64,000 bases of DNA. It comes from Endozoicomonas sp. G2_1 (lineage in GTDB: Bacteria; Pseudomonadota; Gammaproteobacteria; Enterobacterales; Alteromonadaceae). Every line of letters starts with the position of its first letter. The first letter of the stretch is position 1. The position numbers were made by a program, and so were the translations under genes. The DNA lies in contig NZ_JAGHQT010000002.1 of the NCBI RefSeq assembly GCF_017744155.1, forward strand, positions 62,001 to 126,000, given 5' to 3'. The notes under the pieces were generated by a model. That model saw nothing but the letters and a program-made list of their open reading frames with translations. It was not told the origin of the DNA and searched no databases. Positions 17,034 through 25,292 of this stretch are shown piece after piece.

Positions 17034-18935
17034 TCAGCTTGCATGGTAACTTACCACTTGTGCTTTGCCTGCCCTTTTAGCTTGATAAAGCGCCTTGTCT
17101 GCACAGCTATATAACGTTTGGCTATCGGCAAGAGTGCTAGAATAATTGGCAACACCAATGCTCACTGTAACTTCAACACGGTCTGAACTTACCGGCTCCA
17201 ACTTAGCTCCGGTAGTTAATGGTACACCGTGCTGACTAATCGCTGTTAACAAGCGCTCGGCTATATCATGGGCTTGCTCAGCTGCTATTCTCGGCAAGAT
17301 TGCCATAAATTCCTCACCGCCAATTCGACCAAAAACGTCTTGTTGTCGCAACGTTTTCTTCGCTTGTTTGGCAACTTGCTTAATCACTTGATCACCAATG
17401 GGATGACCAAAGTTATCATTAATTTTTTTAAAATCATCAATATCAAAAACCATTAAAGCAAACGACAATTTATCTTCTTTCCCATCAACTAGGCTATTGA
17501 GATATTCAAACATATAGCGACGATTATAAACTTGCGATAAGGGGTCAATAATCGTCAATTGTTTCATTTTCGCATTATTGCGCCGTTGTGTTACCAATAA
17601 AGTGGCGATGTAGATCACAATTAATAAAATAAAGACAATTAAATAACGCTGTTGTTGATTTTGTTGCTGTTTGCGTACAACTTCCAAACTTTGCACTCTA
17701 GCTTGTTGCTTCAACAGCGATATCTCGGTTTTTTGGCGTTCGTATTCCAGCGACGCTCTAACACTGATTAATCGTTCACTGGCATTTTTTTTGTAAAGTG
17801 CCTCGTTCTTCTCTTGATAACTGTGCAGCAAATCATAAGCTTGTTCTAAATTGCCATTAGCCTTTGCAAGTTCCGCTTCTATTTTAACGATATCAAGCTG
17901 CCAAGAGGTACCGTTTAATTCCTCTATCCCAAATAATATATCTCTGGCTTGAGCAAGAGCTTTTTCAGCCTCTTTGAGTTGGTTTAATGCAATAAAACAA
18001 GTAGCTCGTCGTTTGTATAGCTCGGCGTCGTAATCTTTTGGGCCGTTTAATGTAAAAGCTTGACTAATAACAGGTAGTGCCGCTTGACACTGTTTATCTT
18101 CAGCGAGTGTCATCCCCAAACCATAGGCTGCAAAATAACTCACTTCGACATTGGGTGTATAAGACAAGATTTGTTGATAGTTGCGAAACTCTTCAATCGC
18201 TTTTTGGTATTTTCCCCAATAGCGATAGGTGGACGCTAAGCCATAGGTTGCCTCAGCGATATAAGCAGGATAATTCAGCGCTCGATAGGTTTCTAATGCT
18301 TTGTGATAATAGTCTATCGACTTTTCATACTCTGCCATATAACCATAAATCGCACCATAAGTCTCATTGATTACAGCAACCAGTAATTTGTCATCTAGTG
18401 CAAAAGCATCGACATAGGCTTGTTGAATCTCGTTAAGAGACGTTTCATATAGCTGAGTCAAACTTAAAACATAAGCAATATTCTGTTTAGCGTGCAAATA
18501 AATCCGATGCAAGCTGTGTTTTTGTGATTCAGCTAGTGCTTTTCGATAAAACTCTAAGGCTTTGGCATATTCAGCGTCTCGCACAGCGGCAATACCGGCA
18601 AATAACATGAAGCTCGCAACTATTTCGGCTTCAGTATTAACATCAATCAGCTGATACGCTCGACGAACAGTGGTGTCGAATTCTTGATAAAAGTACAGTG
18701 AATTTTCGGCATAAGCTTTTTCTTTTAACCAGCGTAGTTCAGTTTCAGGGCCAGAGTCGACGGCCTCTGACTCTAACGATAACAAGGTTTGATAACTGGA
18801 ATATGGCGCAGTATTAGTTTGCTGCTCAGCGTGTTTGAGAAAATCGAGTTGGTCTGCTTGCGCGACGAACGAAAACACCAACATAAATGCCGGAATCCCT
18901 CCTTTCTTTAACCCAAATAAGTAAAGTAACCGCAT
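17034..18935 (-). CDS. TPR-containing transmembrane diguanylate cyclase
   Basis: The 633-residue protein has a signal peptide, a periplasmic region of tetratricopeptide repeats (about 60-400: repeated A…ALEFYRKALAESQK-like helices), a coiled coil, and a transmembrane helix near 430-450 (YLIVFILLIVIYIATLLV). A cytoplasmic GGDEF domain follows (about 460-630). The active site is GGEEF and an inhibitory RxxD site (RQQD) lies five residues upstream, so it should make c-di-GMP and be product-inhibited. It lies upstream of the ovothiol operon on the same strand with a 69-nt gap; a link is not shown. c-di-GMP also controls curli in other bacteria, which may matter for the csg locus here. Confidence 0.9.
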   Translation of the reverse strand: MRLLYLFGLKKGGIPAFMLVFSFVAQADQLDFLKHAEQQTNTAPYSSYQTLLSLESEAVDSGPETELRWLKEKAYAENSLYFYQEFDTTVRRAYQLIDVNTEAEIVASFMLFAGIAAVRDAEYAKALEFYRKALAESQKHSLHRIYLHAKQNIAYVLSLTQLYETSLNEIQQAYVDAFALDDKLLVAVINETYGAIYGYMAEYEKSIDYYHKALETYRALNYPAYIAEATYGLASTYRYWGKYQKAIEEFRNYQQILSYTPNVEVSYFAAYGLGMTLAEDKQCQAALPVISQAFTLNGPKDYDAELYKRRATCFIALNQLKEAEKALAQARDILFGIEELNGTSWQLDIVKIEAELAKANGNLEQAYDLLHSYQEKNEALYKKNASERLISVRASLEYERQKTEISLLKQQARVQSLEVVRKQQQNQQQRYLIVFILLIVIYIATLLVTQRRNNAKMKQLTIIDPLSQVYNRRYMFEYLNSLVDGKEDKLSFALMVFDIDDFKKINDNFGHPIGDQVIKQVAKQAKKTLRQQDVFGRIGGEEFMAILPRIAAEQAHDIAERLLTAISQHGVPLTTGAKLEPVSSDRVEVTVSIGVANYSSTLADSQTLYSCADKALYQAKRAGKAQVVSYHAS

Positions 18936-19147
18936 ACAAACTAGTACTTTTTGAAAACTACGTTATTCACCATAACAAAATTAACTGCATTGGCAACAGA
19001 ATATATGCCACCTCTGATAACCATAGCTATATTCTGCTGTTATTGCTATGCTAAACCAGCACGCAGTGACTGAATACACAACATTAGCACTGCATTATTT
19101 TCGCCGAGCTATTCATGCTAAGTCGTCAGTGAAGTATTCACGCGATA

Positions 19148-19259
19148 TGCCGGTCTAGCCGTGGTAGTGATTTTGAATACAGGCTCTTATCCGCGTTCAA
19201 AATTGCTATCGCCAGGGTTAATGAGGAAACGAGTTAGCCTCCCGACATTTGGAAAGGTG
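19148..19259 (+). promoter_or_regulatory. Moco riboswitch-like leader upstream of moaA
   Basis: The leader directly before moaA has a 14-bp arm pair, GTAGTGATTTTGAA (19164-19177) with TTCAAAATTGCTAT (19196-19209), allowing G-U pairs. Next is a second stem GGTTAA…TTAGCC around GAGGAAACGAG. It ends with GCCTCCCGACATTTGGAAAGG (19237-19257), which resembles the conserved 3' part of the Moco RNA motif found upstream of moaA in gammaproteobacteria. The GGAAAGG end contains the moaA ribosome binding site, so molybdenum cofactor binding would sequester it. The element was recognised by eye; a covariance search was not possible. Confidence 0.72.
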
Positions 19260-19261
19260 AT

Positions 19262-20233
19262 ATGTTAACAGACACTTTTGGCCGCAGGTTTTACTACCTG
19301 AGGCTTTCTATTACTGACGTTTGCAATTTTCGCTGCAACTACTGCTTACCTGATGGCTATCAGTGTCAGCACAATCGAGACTTTCTCTCAACCGATGAGA
19401 TATCTCGATTGATGAGAGCATTTGCGCAGCTGGGTACGGAAAAAATTCGCATTACTGGTGGTGAACCTTCACTGCGTAAAGACCTGCCCGACATTATCGC
19501 AGCCGCAAAACAAACACCTGGTATCAAAAAAGTCGCAATCACGACTAATGGCTATAAATTGCCTGAGCACTTGCCGAGTTGGCTAGATGCTGGCATCGAT
19601 GCCATCAATATTAGCATCGACAGCCTTGATCCTAGACAATTTCAATCGATTACGGGGCACAACAAACTCGACACGATCATGCGCGGTATCGACCAGGCGC
19701 TGGAAACCTCTGACGTTACCATTAAGGTCAACTCAGTATTAATGCGCCAACACAATGCGGGAGAGCTCAACCAATTTTTAACTTGGTTAAAGAACAAGCC
19801 AGTAACCTTGCGCTTTATTGAACTGATGGAAACGGGTGACAACAAAGCGTTTTTTAACGCCCAGCACGTTTCAGCAAGTAACTATAAAACAGAGCTGATG
19901 CTAGGCGGCTGGCGCCCGATGATAAGAGAAAAGTCAGCCGGCCCGGCGCAGGAGTTTTACCATCCAGACTATCTTGGTAAAGTTGGTTTGATCATGCCAT
20001 ACAGCAAAGACTTTTGTAGTAGCTGTAATCGTTTGAGAATTAGTAGCCTAGGAAAGTTGCACTTATGCTTATTTGCTGAACAAGGGCTAGACATTAGAGC
20101 GTTTTTGCAATCGGACGATGTCGAACCACTAAAACAACAATTGGTCGCACTGTTAGGGCAAAAAGCTGAAAGCCATTATCTGCACGAAAATTTAACCGGC
20201 GCCACGACCCAATTGGCAATGCTCGGAGGCTAA
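19262..20233 (+). CDS. moaA: GTP 3',8-cyclase MoaA (radical SAM)
   Basis: The 323-residue protein carries the radical-SAM cluster motif CNFRCNYC near residue 21 and the C-terminal second cluster CSSCNRLRISSLGKLHLC. It ends in the Gly-Gly dipeptide needed for activity. It catalyses the first step of molybdopterin synthesis, converting GTP to 3',8-cyclo-GTP, with MoaC completing cPMP. It is the first gene of a seven-gene Moco operon and lies behind a Moco riboswitch-like leader. Length and motifs are normal. Confidence 0.96.
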   Translation: MLTDTFGRRFYYLRLSITDVCNFRCNYCLPDGYQCQHNRDFLSTDEISRLMRAFAQLGTEKIRITGGEPSLRKDLPDIIAAAKQTPGIKKVAITTNGYKLPEHLPSWLDAGIDAINISIDSLDPRQFQSITGHNKLDTIMRGIDQALETSDVTIKVNSVLMRQHNAGELNQFLTWLKNKPVTLRFIELMETGDNKAFFNAQHVSASNYKTELMLGGWRPMIREKSAGPAQEFYHPDYLGKVGLIMPYSKDFCSSCNRLRISSLGKLHLCLFAEQGLDIRAFLQSDDVEPLKQQLVALLGQKAESHYLHENLTGATTQLAMLGG

Positions 20234-20273
20234 CTATGTTGCAAAAAATGTGGCTAAAATTGGTGATTAAGCC

Positions 20274-20969
20274 ATGATGTTCACAGTGCCCAAACAAAAG
20301 CCATCACAAAAAACAGCAATGCCAGATGCGAATGAGGTCAATAGCGATTGCATTGGTATTGTTCTCGCTGGTGGCCAATCGAGTAGAATGGGACAAGACA
20401 AAGCCAAGCTCGTGCACGCAAGTCAGCAAACCATGCTTGAGTTTAGCAAAAAAATGCTCAATCAAGTGGGTATCAAAAATATCGTCATCAGTGGTGACAA
20501 CTACGATGTTGCCGACCAAGCCCCAGCCTTAGGGCCACTGGAAGGGATTAAGTCGGTCTATCATCGCTACCCTACGGCACAAGCATTTTTAATTATGCCG
20601 GTTGATTTGCCGTTAATTGGTCAAAGTACCTTAGCCAAGCTGAAACACGTAGGACAAATGAGCCAACAGGCGTGCTTTTTTAGCGATCATTTTTTGCCGC
20701 TATACTTGCCAAATAACCACTATTGTCAGCATTTTTTTTTACAGCAATATCCGAGTTTACTCCGTGCCAAAAACAATAAAAATGACTGCGTCCAAAGTAA
20801 GCAAAGCACAAATAAATCGGGTCTATCAATTAAACAGTTATTAAGCCATGTTCCACACCAAGCCGTCGAGTTAAAAGATCCTCAGCAGCTGCTGAATACC
20901 AATTCACCGGCGCAATGGCAGCAAAGCCAAATAATCGCCAGACGCCTTGCTGGCGGCGCGAGTAAATAG
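20274..20969 (+). CDS. mobA: Molybdenum cofactor guanylyltransferase MobA
   Basis: The 231-residue protein has the nucleotidyltransferase signature VLAGGQSSRMGQDKA (residues 30-44) and the metal-binding MPVDLPL (about 107-113). It attaches GMP to molybdopterin to give MGD, the cofactor form used by NasA-type enzymes. It has about 20 extra N-terminal residues rich in Lys and Gln, so a later start is possible, but ATGATG at 20274 is the only convincing pair. It follows moaA by 40 nt. Confidence 0.92.
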   Translation: MMFTVPKQKPSQKTAMPDANEVNSDCIGIVLAGGQSSRMGQDKAKLVHASQQTMLEFSKKMLNQVGIKNIVISGDNYDVADQAPALGPLEGIKSVYHRYPTAQAFLIMPVDLPLIGQSTLAKLKHVGQMSQQACFFSDHFLPLYLPNNHYCQHFFLQQYPSLLRAKNNKNDCVQSKQSTNKSGLSIKQLLSHVPHQAVELKDPQQLLNTNSPAQWQQSQIIARRLAGGASK

Positions 20970-21009
20970 CACCTTTTTCAACAAGAATTTTTTAATAGGT
21001 TACACAATT

Positions 21010-21558
21010 ATGTCTAGTATTGCCGAACACCTTATGCCACTCAACATCGCAGTATTAACCGTTTCAGACACCCGTAACGAAGAAACCGACAGTTCGGGCA
21101 AAACCTTGGTTGAACGCCTTAGCCAAGCAGGCCACAAGCTCGCTGAAAAAGCGATTGTTAAGGACGACGTGTATCAGCTGCGAGCGATTGTTTCAAAATG
21201 GATTGCCAGCGATGATGTCCAAGTGGTATTAGCCACTGGTGGCACTGGTTTTACCGCCAGAGACAATACCCCTGAAGCACTGGCGCCATTGTTTGATAAG
21301 TCAGTGGAAGGCTTTGGCGAAGTATTTCGTCAAGTATCGTTAGATGAAATTGGCACCTCAACCATTCAATCGCGCGCCCTCGCTGGTATGGCTAATGGCA
21401 CAGTTATCTTTTGTATGCCGGGTTCAACCAATGCCTGTAAAACTGCTTGGGACAAAGTCATTGCACAGCAACTCGACGCCAGTCATCGACCATGTAATTT
21501 TGTTCAGCACCTCAAAGGCGGCAAAGATCTGATTTGCCAAAGCAGAGAGCCCAAATAA
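21010..21558 (+). CDS. moaB: Molybdopterin adenylyltransferase-type protein MoaB
   Basis: The 182-residue protein shows VLTVSDTRNEETDSSG, ATGGTGFTARDNTPEA and GMANGTVIFCMPGSTNACKTAW, typical of MoaB/MogA. These proteins adenylate molybdopterin before molybdate insertion. I placed the start at ATG 21010, where the family N-terminus begins (MSSIAEH…) and an AGGT site lies upstream. The longer frame overlaps mobA by 23 nt and lacks a site. Its N-terminus and length favour MoaB over MogA. Confidence 0.92.
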   Translation: MSSIAEHLMPLNIAVLTVSDTRNEETDSSGKTLVERLSQAGHKLAEKAIVKDDVYQLRAIVSKWIASDDVQVVLATGGTGFTARDNTPEALAPLFDKSVEGFGEVFRQVSLDEIGTSTIQSRALAGMANGTVIFCMPGSTNACKTAWDKVIAQQLDASHRPCNFVQHLKGGKDLICQSREPK

Positions 21559-21592
21559 GCAGAGAGCAAAAAAAGAGAGAAAAAATTAAGCC

Positions 21593-22102
21593 ATGTCAAA
21601 ACTAGTAGATCAAAACGAATCTAATACGCCCAGTTTGAGCCATGTCAATCAACATGGCGAAGCTAATATGGTCGACGTTAGCAATAAAGCTGTTACCACG
21701 CGGGTTGCAAGCGCAGAAGGCTTTGTCAAAATGACGGCAGAAACCTTGAGCCTGATCAGTCAAGGTAAACACAAAAAAGGCGATGTTTTTGCCACCGCGA
21801 GAATTGCCGGCATTCAAGGGGCGAAAAAGTGTAGTGACTTAATTCCACTTTGCCATCCCTTAATGCTTACCAAGGTTAGTGTTGAGTTTGAACTGTTACC
21901 AGAGCTAAGCTCAGTAAAAGTGCTTGCATTAGCCAAACTCAGTGGCCAAACGGGTGTTGAAATGGAAGCCCTAACAGCGGTATCTGTTGCCTGTTTAACC
22001 CTGTTTGACATGTGTAAAGCGGTAGATCCAGAAATGGAAATTTACGGTATAAAAGTGCTAACCAAAACCGGTGGTAAAACGGGCGACTGGCAGAGAAGTT
22101 AA
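21593..22102 (+). CDS. moaC: Cyclic pyranopterin monophosphate synthase MoaC
   Basis: The 169-residue protein has the MoaC signatures [16 protein letters not shown] and [18 protein letters not shown], plus [26 protein letters not shown] with the catalytic lysine region. It converts 3',8-cyclo-GTP made by MoaA into cPMP. An extra N-terminal stretch of about 15 residues is common in this family. It sits 34 nt after moaB. Confidence 0.95.
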   Translation: MSKLVDQNESNTPSLSHVNQHGEANMVDVSNKAVTTRVASAEGFVKMTAETLSLISQGKHKKGDVFATARIAGIQGAKKCSDLIPLCHPLMLTKVSVEFELLPELSSVKVLALAKLSGQTGVEMEALTAVSVACLTLFDMCKAVDPEMEIYGIKVLTKTGGKTGDWQRS

Positions 22103-22167
22103 CCAAATAACTCAGTCGTAATGAAAAGAGCCTAATAAAAAAGCGTAATGAAAAGAACGTAAAAACG

Positions 22168-22425
22168 ATGAAAGTAATTTTTTTTGCTGCCCTAAAAGAG
22201 CAATTAGCGACTGCTGAACTTGAGTTGACAACAGAACAAGCCAGCAGCATAGATAGTGTAGCCCAGCTTAAACACTATTTAATCGGCCAAAACCCTGCTT
22301 GGCAGCCGCATTTAGACAAACCAAATATCTTGTGCGCAGTCAACCAGACGATAGTTAATAACCCAGAACACTCATTAAAATACGGCGATGAAGTCGCCTT
22401 TTTCCCGCCGGTGACTGGGGGTTAA
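22168..22425 (+). CDS. moaD: Molybdopterin synthase small subunit MoaD
   Basis: This 85-residue ubiquitin-like protein ends in the required Gly-Gly (…FFPPVTGG), which MoeB activates as an adenylate and which then carries a thiocarboxylate. The start at 22168 gives the typical MKVIFFAALKEQL N-terminus. The stop is two bases before the moaE ATG, as expected for tightly coupled subunits of MPT synthase. Confidence 0.95.
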   Translation: MKVIFFAALKEQLATAELELTTEQASSIDSVAQLKHYLIGQNPAWQPHLDKPNILCAVNQTIVNNPEHSLKYGDEVAFFPPVTGG

Positions 22426-22427
22426 TC

Positions 22428-22877
22428 ATGATTAGCATTCAACAGCAAGATTTTTCAGTAAGTGATGAATTGGCAAAATTAGAAGCCAATAACGTCAGTG
22501 ATGGCGCTGTCGTCACCTTTACGGGGCGCGTGCGCAACCACAACTTGGGGCAAGAGGTGACTGGATTATACTTAGAGCACTACCCTGGCATGACTGAAAA
22601 ACTGCTTGAACAAATTATTGAGCAAGCCAAAACCCGATGGCAGTTCTCACAAGCTCGAGTCATTCATCGCATTGGCGAATTAGCTATTGGCGAGCAAATT
22701 GTTTTTGTCGCCGTCACTAGTAGTCATAGGCAAGACGCTTTTGCCGCCGCAGAGTTCATTATGGACTTTTTGAAAGTAAAAGCCCCATTTTGGAAAAAAG
22801 AATTAACCACTAATGGCGCTGTTTGGCTTGATGCTAAAACCTCAGACCAAAATAAAGCAAAAAGCTGGCTCGATTGA
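22428..22877 (+). CDS. moaE: Molybdopterin synthase catalytic subunit MoaE
   Basis: The 149-residue protein has GAVVTFTGRVRNHNLGQEV, the LEHYPGM segment, RIGELAIGE, and the KVKAPFWKKE block holding the catalytic lysines. It transfers two sulfurs from MoaD thiocarboxylate to cPMP, giving molybdopterin. Normal length, immediately after moaD. Confidence 0.95.
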   Translation: MISIQQQDFSVSDELAKLEANNVSDGAVVTFTGRVRNHNLGQEVTGLYLEHYPGMTEKLLEQIIEQAKTRWQFSQARVIHRIGELAIGEQIVFVAVTSSHRQDAFAAAEFIMDFLKVKAPFWKKELTTNGAVWLDAKTSDQNKAKSWLD

Positions 22878-22917
22878 GCCCCTCAAATCATTGAACTAAC
22901 TGAGATCTATCAAGATT

Positions 22918-23679
22918 ATGCTCACTACTGACGAAAAGTTGCGTTACAGCCGCCAAACCCTGTTGTCACAAATCGGTGAAAGCGGTCAACTCGCCCTAGC
23001 CAAAGCCAAAGTACTGATCGTTGGTGTAGGTGGTTTAGGCACACCAGCAAGCTTGTACTTAGCTAGCGCAGGGGTTGGCAAACTCTATTTGGTTGATGGT
23101 GATAATATTGAACTCAGCAATTTGCCACGACAAATTCTGTTTACCGAAAGCGATATCAATGAAAACAAGGCGGAAGCAGCAGCAGAGCAGCTCAGGCAGC
23201 ACAATAGTCATATCGACATTGAGGCAATTGACGAAATGTTAGATGACGAGCTGTGCGATTATTACTTCCCAGAAGTCGATATTGTTTTAGATTGCAGTGA
23301 CAATATGGCCACTCGCTACTTGGTTAACAAAATGGCCATTAAACACCAAAAAACATTGGTTATTGGCGCTGCTACTGGCTTTGACGGTCAGTGTTTAGTG
23401 GTTAACCCCGAGCAGGCAGACGCTCCTTGTTACGAGTGTTTATTTCCTCAGTACGTCGATGGAAAAGCTCAATCAGCGCCAGTCGAAAATTGCCAAACCA
23501 TAGGTATTCTTGGGCCAGTATTGGCAATGATTGGTGGCATGCAAGCATTGCAGGCGATTAAATTAATCGTCGGTTTACCCGTCAATGTTCAGCAATTAAA
23601 TTTGTTTGATGGCCTGTCAAACCAATGGCAACAGTTCAACTTAACCAAGCAAGCTAATTGCCCTACTTGCCAAGCCTAG
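22918..23679 (+). CDS. moeB: Molybdopterin-synthase adenylyltransferase MoeB
   Basis: The 253-residue E1-like protein has the Rossmann ATP site VGVGGLGTPASLYLASAGVG, the adenylation arginine region NLPRQILF, and the zinc-binding cysteines CYECLFP and CPTC at the C-terminus. It adenylates the MoaD C-terminus. There is no rhodanese domain. MoeB and ThiF are related, but the moa context supports MoeB. It is the last gene of the operon. moeA, which normally accompanies moeB, is not in the window. Confidence 0.93.
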   Translation: MLTTDEKLRYSRQTLLSQIGESGQLALAKAKVLIVGVGGLGTPASLYLASAGVGKLYLVDGDNIELSNLPRQILFTESDINENKAEAAAEQLRQHNSHIDIEAIDEMLDDELCDYYFPEVDIVLDCSDNMATRYLVNKMAIKHQKTLVIGAATGFDGQCLVVNPEQADAPCYECLFPQYVDGKAQSAPVENCQTIGILGPVLAMIGGMQALQAIKLIVGLPVNVQQLNLFDGLSNQWQQFNLTKQANCPTCQA

Positions 23680-23954
23680 GCCGATAAACAAAATATGGTA
23701 GATTCAGCATACGCTGTTTAGTGCCGCTCAAGAAAAGAAAAAGGTGTGTTACGTCCATATACGCCGCTGCTCTTTTTCGTCCATGAACCCCCAGTATTGC
23801 CAACATGGATGTCGGTACTTAGCATTTGCCGGGAGCAAAAATGTTGACCTATGTCCATATACGCAAAAGCCCTCAACGAGGGCTTTGGTCTCCAATATTA
23901 ATGCTATAAATAGCGAGAACTTAGATATTTATAAGGTGATAAAATGTTTGAAAG
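23680..23954. other. Non-coding region between moeB and rmf
   Basis: No convincing gene is seen. The 12-mer GTCCATATACGC occurs twice, at 23753-23764 and 23853-23864, exactly 100 bp apart. The rmf terminator is at the right end. A 73-codon frame on the plus strand here overlaps that terminator and the antisense of rmf and has no family features. Confidence 0.5.
23866..23886 (-). terminator. Intrinsic terminator of rmf
   Basis: The stem AAAGCCCTC / GAGGGCTTT closes a 3-nt loop at 23866-23886. On the minus strand the stem runs into TTTT, and it lies about 70 nt after the rmf stop codon. Confidence 0.75.
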
Positions 23955-24131
23955 TTAAGTTCTAATCAGACCTTGACTGCGGTCTGTTACGGCTTCTCTC
24001 CAGCCACCTAGCCACTCTGAACGAGCATCGGTGTTTTGATAAGGACAATTGTCTTTGCTTCGGCCAGCTGCGCCAGCCTGATAACCATTTGAATGCGCTC
24101 TACCTAAACGATCTCTTTTCTGTCTCTTCAT
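23955..24131 (-). CDS. rmf: Ribosome modulation factor RMF
   Basis: A 58-codon gene, easily missed because of its size. The protein begins MKRQKRDRLGRAHSNGYQAG, continues with AAGRSKDNCPYQ and contains the hallmark WLGGWREAV, closely matching E. coli RMF (55 residues). RMF dimerises 70S ribosomes into inactive 100S particles in stationary phase or under stress. A GGAG site lies 9 nt before the ATG at 24131, and an intrinsic terminator follows. The upstream region is AT-rich, as expected for a strongly regulated promoter. Confidence 0.95.
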   Translation of the reverse strand: MKRQKRDRLGRAHSNGYQAGAAGRSKDNCPYQNTDARSEWLGGWREAVTDRSQGLIRT

Positions 24132-24519
24132 TAATTAAATCTCCATAATTCATTGAAAAGTTTACAAATAAATCTTGATTTAAGCGGCCGATATTACGTT
24201 AAAAACACAACATCGACACTTCATTAAAGAACACTTTCACCAAATTTTCAATCATTTATTTTTAATAAAAATGTCATTTTTATTTAACACAACTCAGCAA
24301 TTAATAGCGGTCAATGGTGTGTAAGTTTTTTTGACAACCAAAACAGGCAACTAGCTAAAATCGCTTATAACGCAAAGGTGCATAATACGGTTTGTTTAGT
24401 GTAAAAAGGTTTATAAAAGCTGTACCGATTCCTCAGCTTTTTGCGTTAAAAACATTCTTTATAGCTGGAAAACAAGTCAAAAAGCGCCAATATCCTTTGT
24501 CAATTTTTTGAGTTAAAAC
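24132..24519. other. AT-rich divergent intergenic region between rmf and maoP
   Basis: About 390 bp without a gene. It must hold the promoters for rmf (leftward) and maoP (rightward). In E. coli the cis site maoS lies near maoP, but I cannot identify its sequence here by eye. No repeat or strong hairpin was noticed. Confidence 0.5.
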
Positions 24520-24894
24520 ATGATGAACACAAAAAACATTTCAATAGATAGCTTTCAATCAAACCGACGTTTTTACGACGATAAAAACTACCCTAGAGGT
24601 ATGAGTCGATCTGGCGACTACACCTTGAACGAAGTTAAGATTCTTGAACAGTACGGTGTTGCACTGCGGGCAATAGCAGACGGTACCAGAGTACCAATAA
24701 ATGAAGAGGAACAGCGCTTTAAAGACGTTTGTGAGGGTAAATTAACTGCAACCAGCTCAATTGAGAAAACATGGCTTAAATACCAAAACAAGGTGTTGTC
24801 GCCCAAACAGTTTCACACCTTATTTGGCCGAACCAAAGTTGAACCAAATACTGATGATATCGATGTAAGCGATACGGTAGACGTCAACGAGTAA
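24520..24894 (+). CDS. maoP: MaoP (DUF413), Ori macrodomain organisation protein
   Basis: The 124-residue protein matches the DUF413 family (E. coli YifE/MaoP): RRFYDDKNYPRGMSRSGDYT near the N-terminus, EQYGVALRAIADGTRVPINEEE in the middle, and KTWLKYQNK…PKQFHTLFGR, ending in an acidic tail. MaoP with its site maoS shapes the Ori macrodomain in enterobacteria. Two start codons (ATGATG) are adjacent at 24520. The site is a typical single-gene unit. Confidence 0.9.
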   Translation: MMNTKNISIDSFQSNRRFYDDKNYPRGMSRSGDYTLNEVKILEQYGVALRAIADGTRVPINEEEQRFKDVCEGKLTATSSIEKTWLKYQNKVLSPKQFHTLFGRTKVEPNTDDIDVSDTVDVNE

Positions 24895-24906
24895 TAAATC
24901 TCATGA

Positions 24907-25125
24907 CTAAGCTTGCAACAACGGCTTTAGCACCTGCTCTAAGCCGTTCAATTTAACTTCATACATCAACGCCAGCTGTTGGCCCAATTTCCCTTCAGGA
25001 AAGCCTTTTTGGTGAAACCACACTAAATAGGGTTCAGGCAATTGTAATAACTTTCTACCTGCATACTTGCCAAACGGCATCTCGGTATTAATTGCTTCAA
25101 GAAGGAATGCTTGATCTGAAATCAT
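24907..25125 (-). CDS. DUF3820 family small protein
   Basis: A protein of about 72 residues with the family signature MPFGKYAGRKLLQLPEPYLVWFHQKGFPEGKLG… split over residues 15-47. Members are small proteins of unknown role, sometimes annotated as putative quorum-sensing-regulated virulence factor. I prefer the ATG at 25125 (MISDQAF…) to a TTG six codons upstream. It converges on maoP with 12 nt between stop codons. Confidence 0.8.
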   Translation of the reverse strand: MISDQAFLLEAINTEMPFGKYAGRKLLQLPEPYLVWFHQKGFPEGKLGQQLALMYEVKLNGLEQVLKPLLQA

Positions 25126-25292
25126 GACTTTATTAAACAGCAAATCGATAGCACTACTTTAACACAATAGCAGCCATTTTAGTGCGCAAAAAAAGTGACT
25201 TATAGATGCAATAAATATGTCATTTCAACGACCTATACTCGAATTATTGACTGTCAAACACGATTAAAACATCACCTAAAAGGAACAAGGGA

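Noticed and set aside
23744-23965. 73-codon plus-strand frame after moeB
   Set aside because: It overlaps the rmf terminator and the antisense end of rmf, has no ribosome binding site and contains no recognisable motif.
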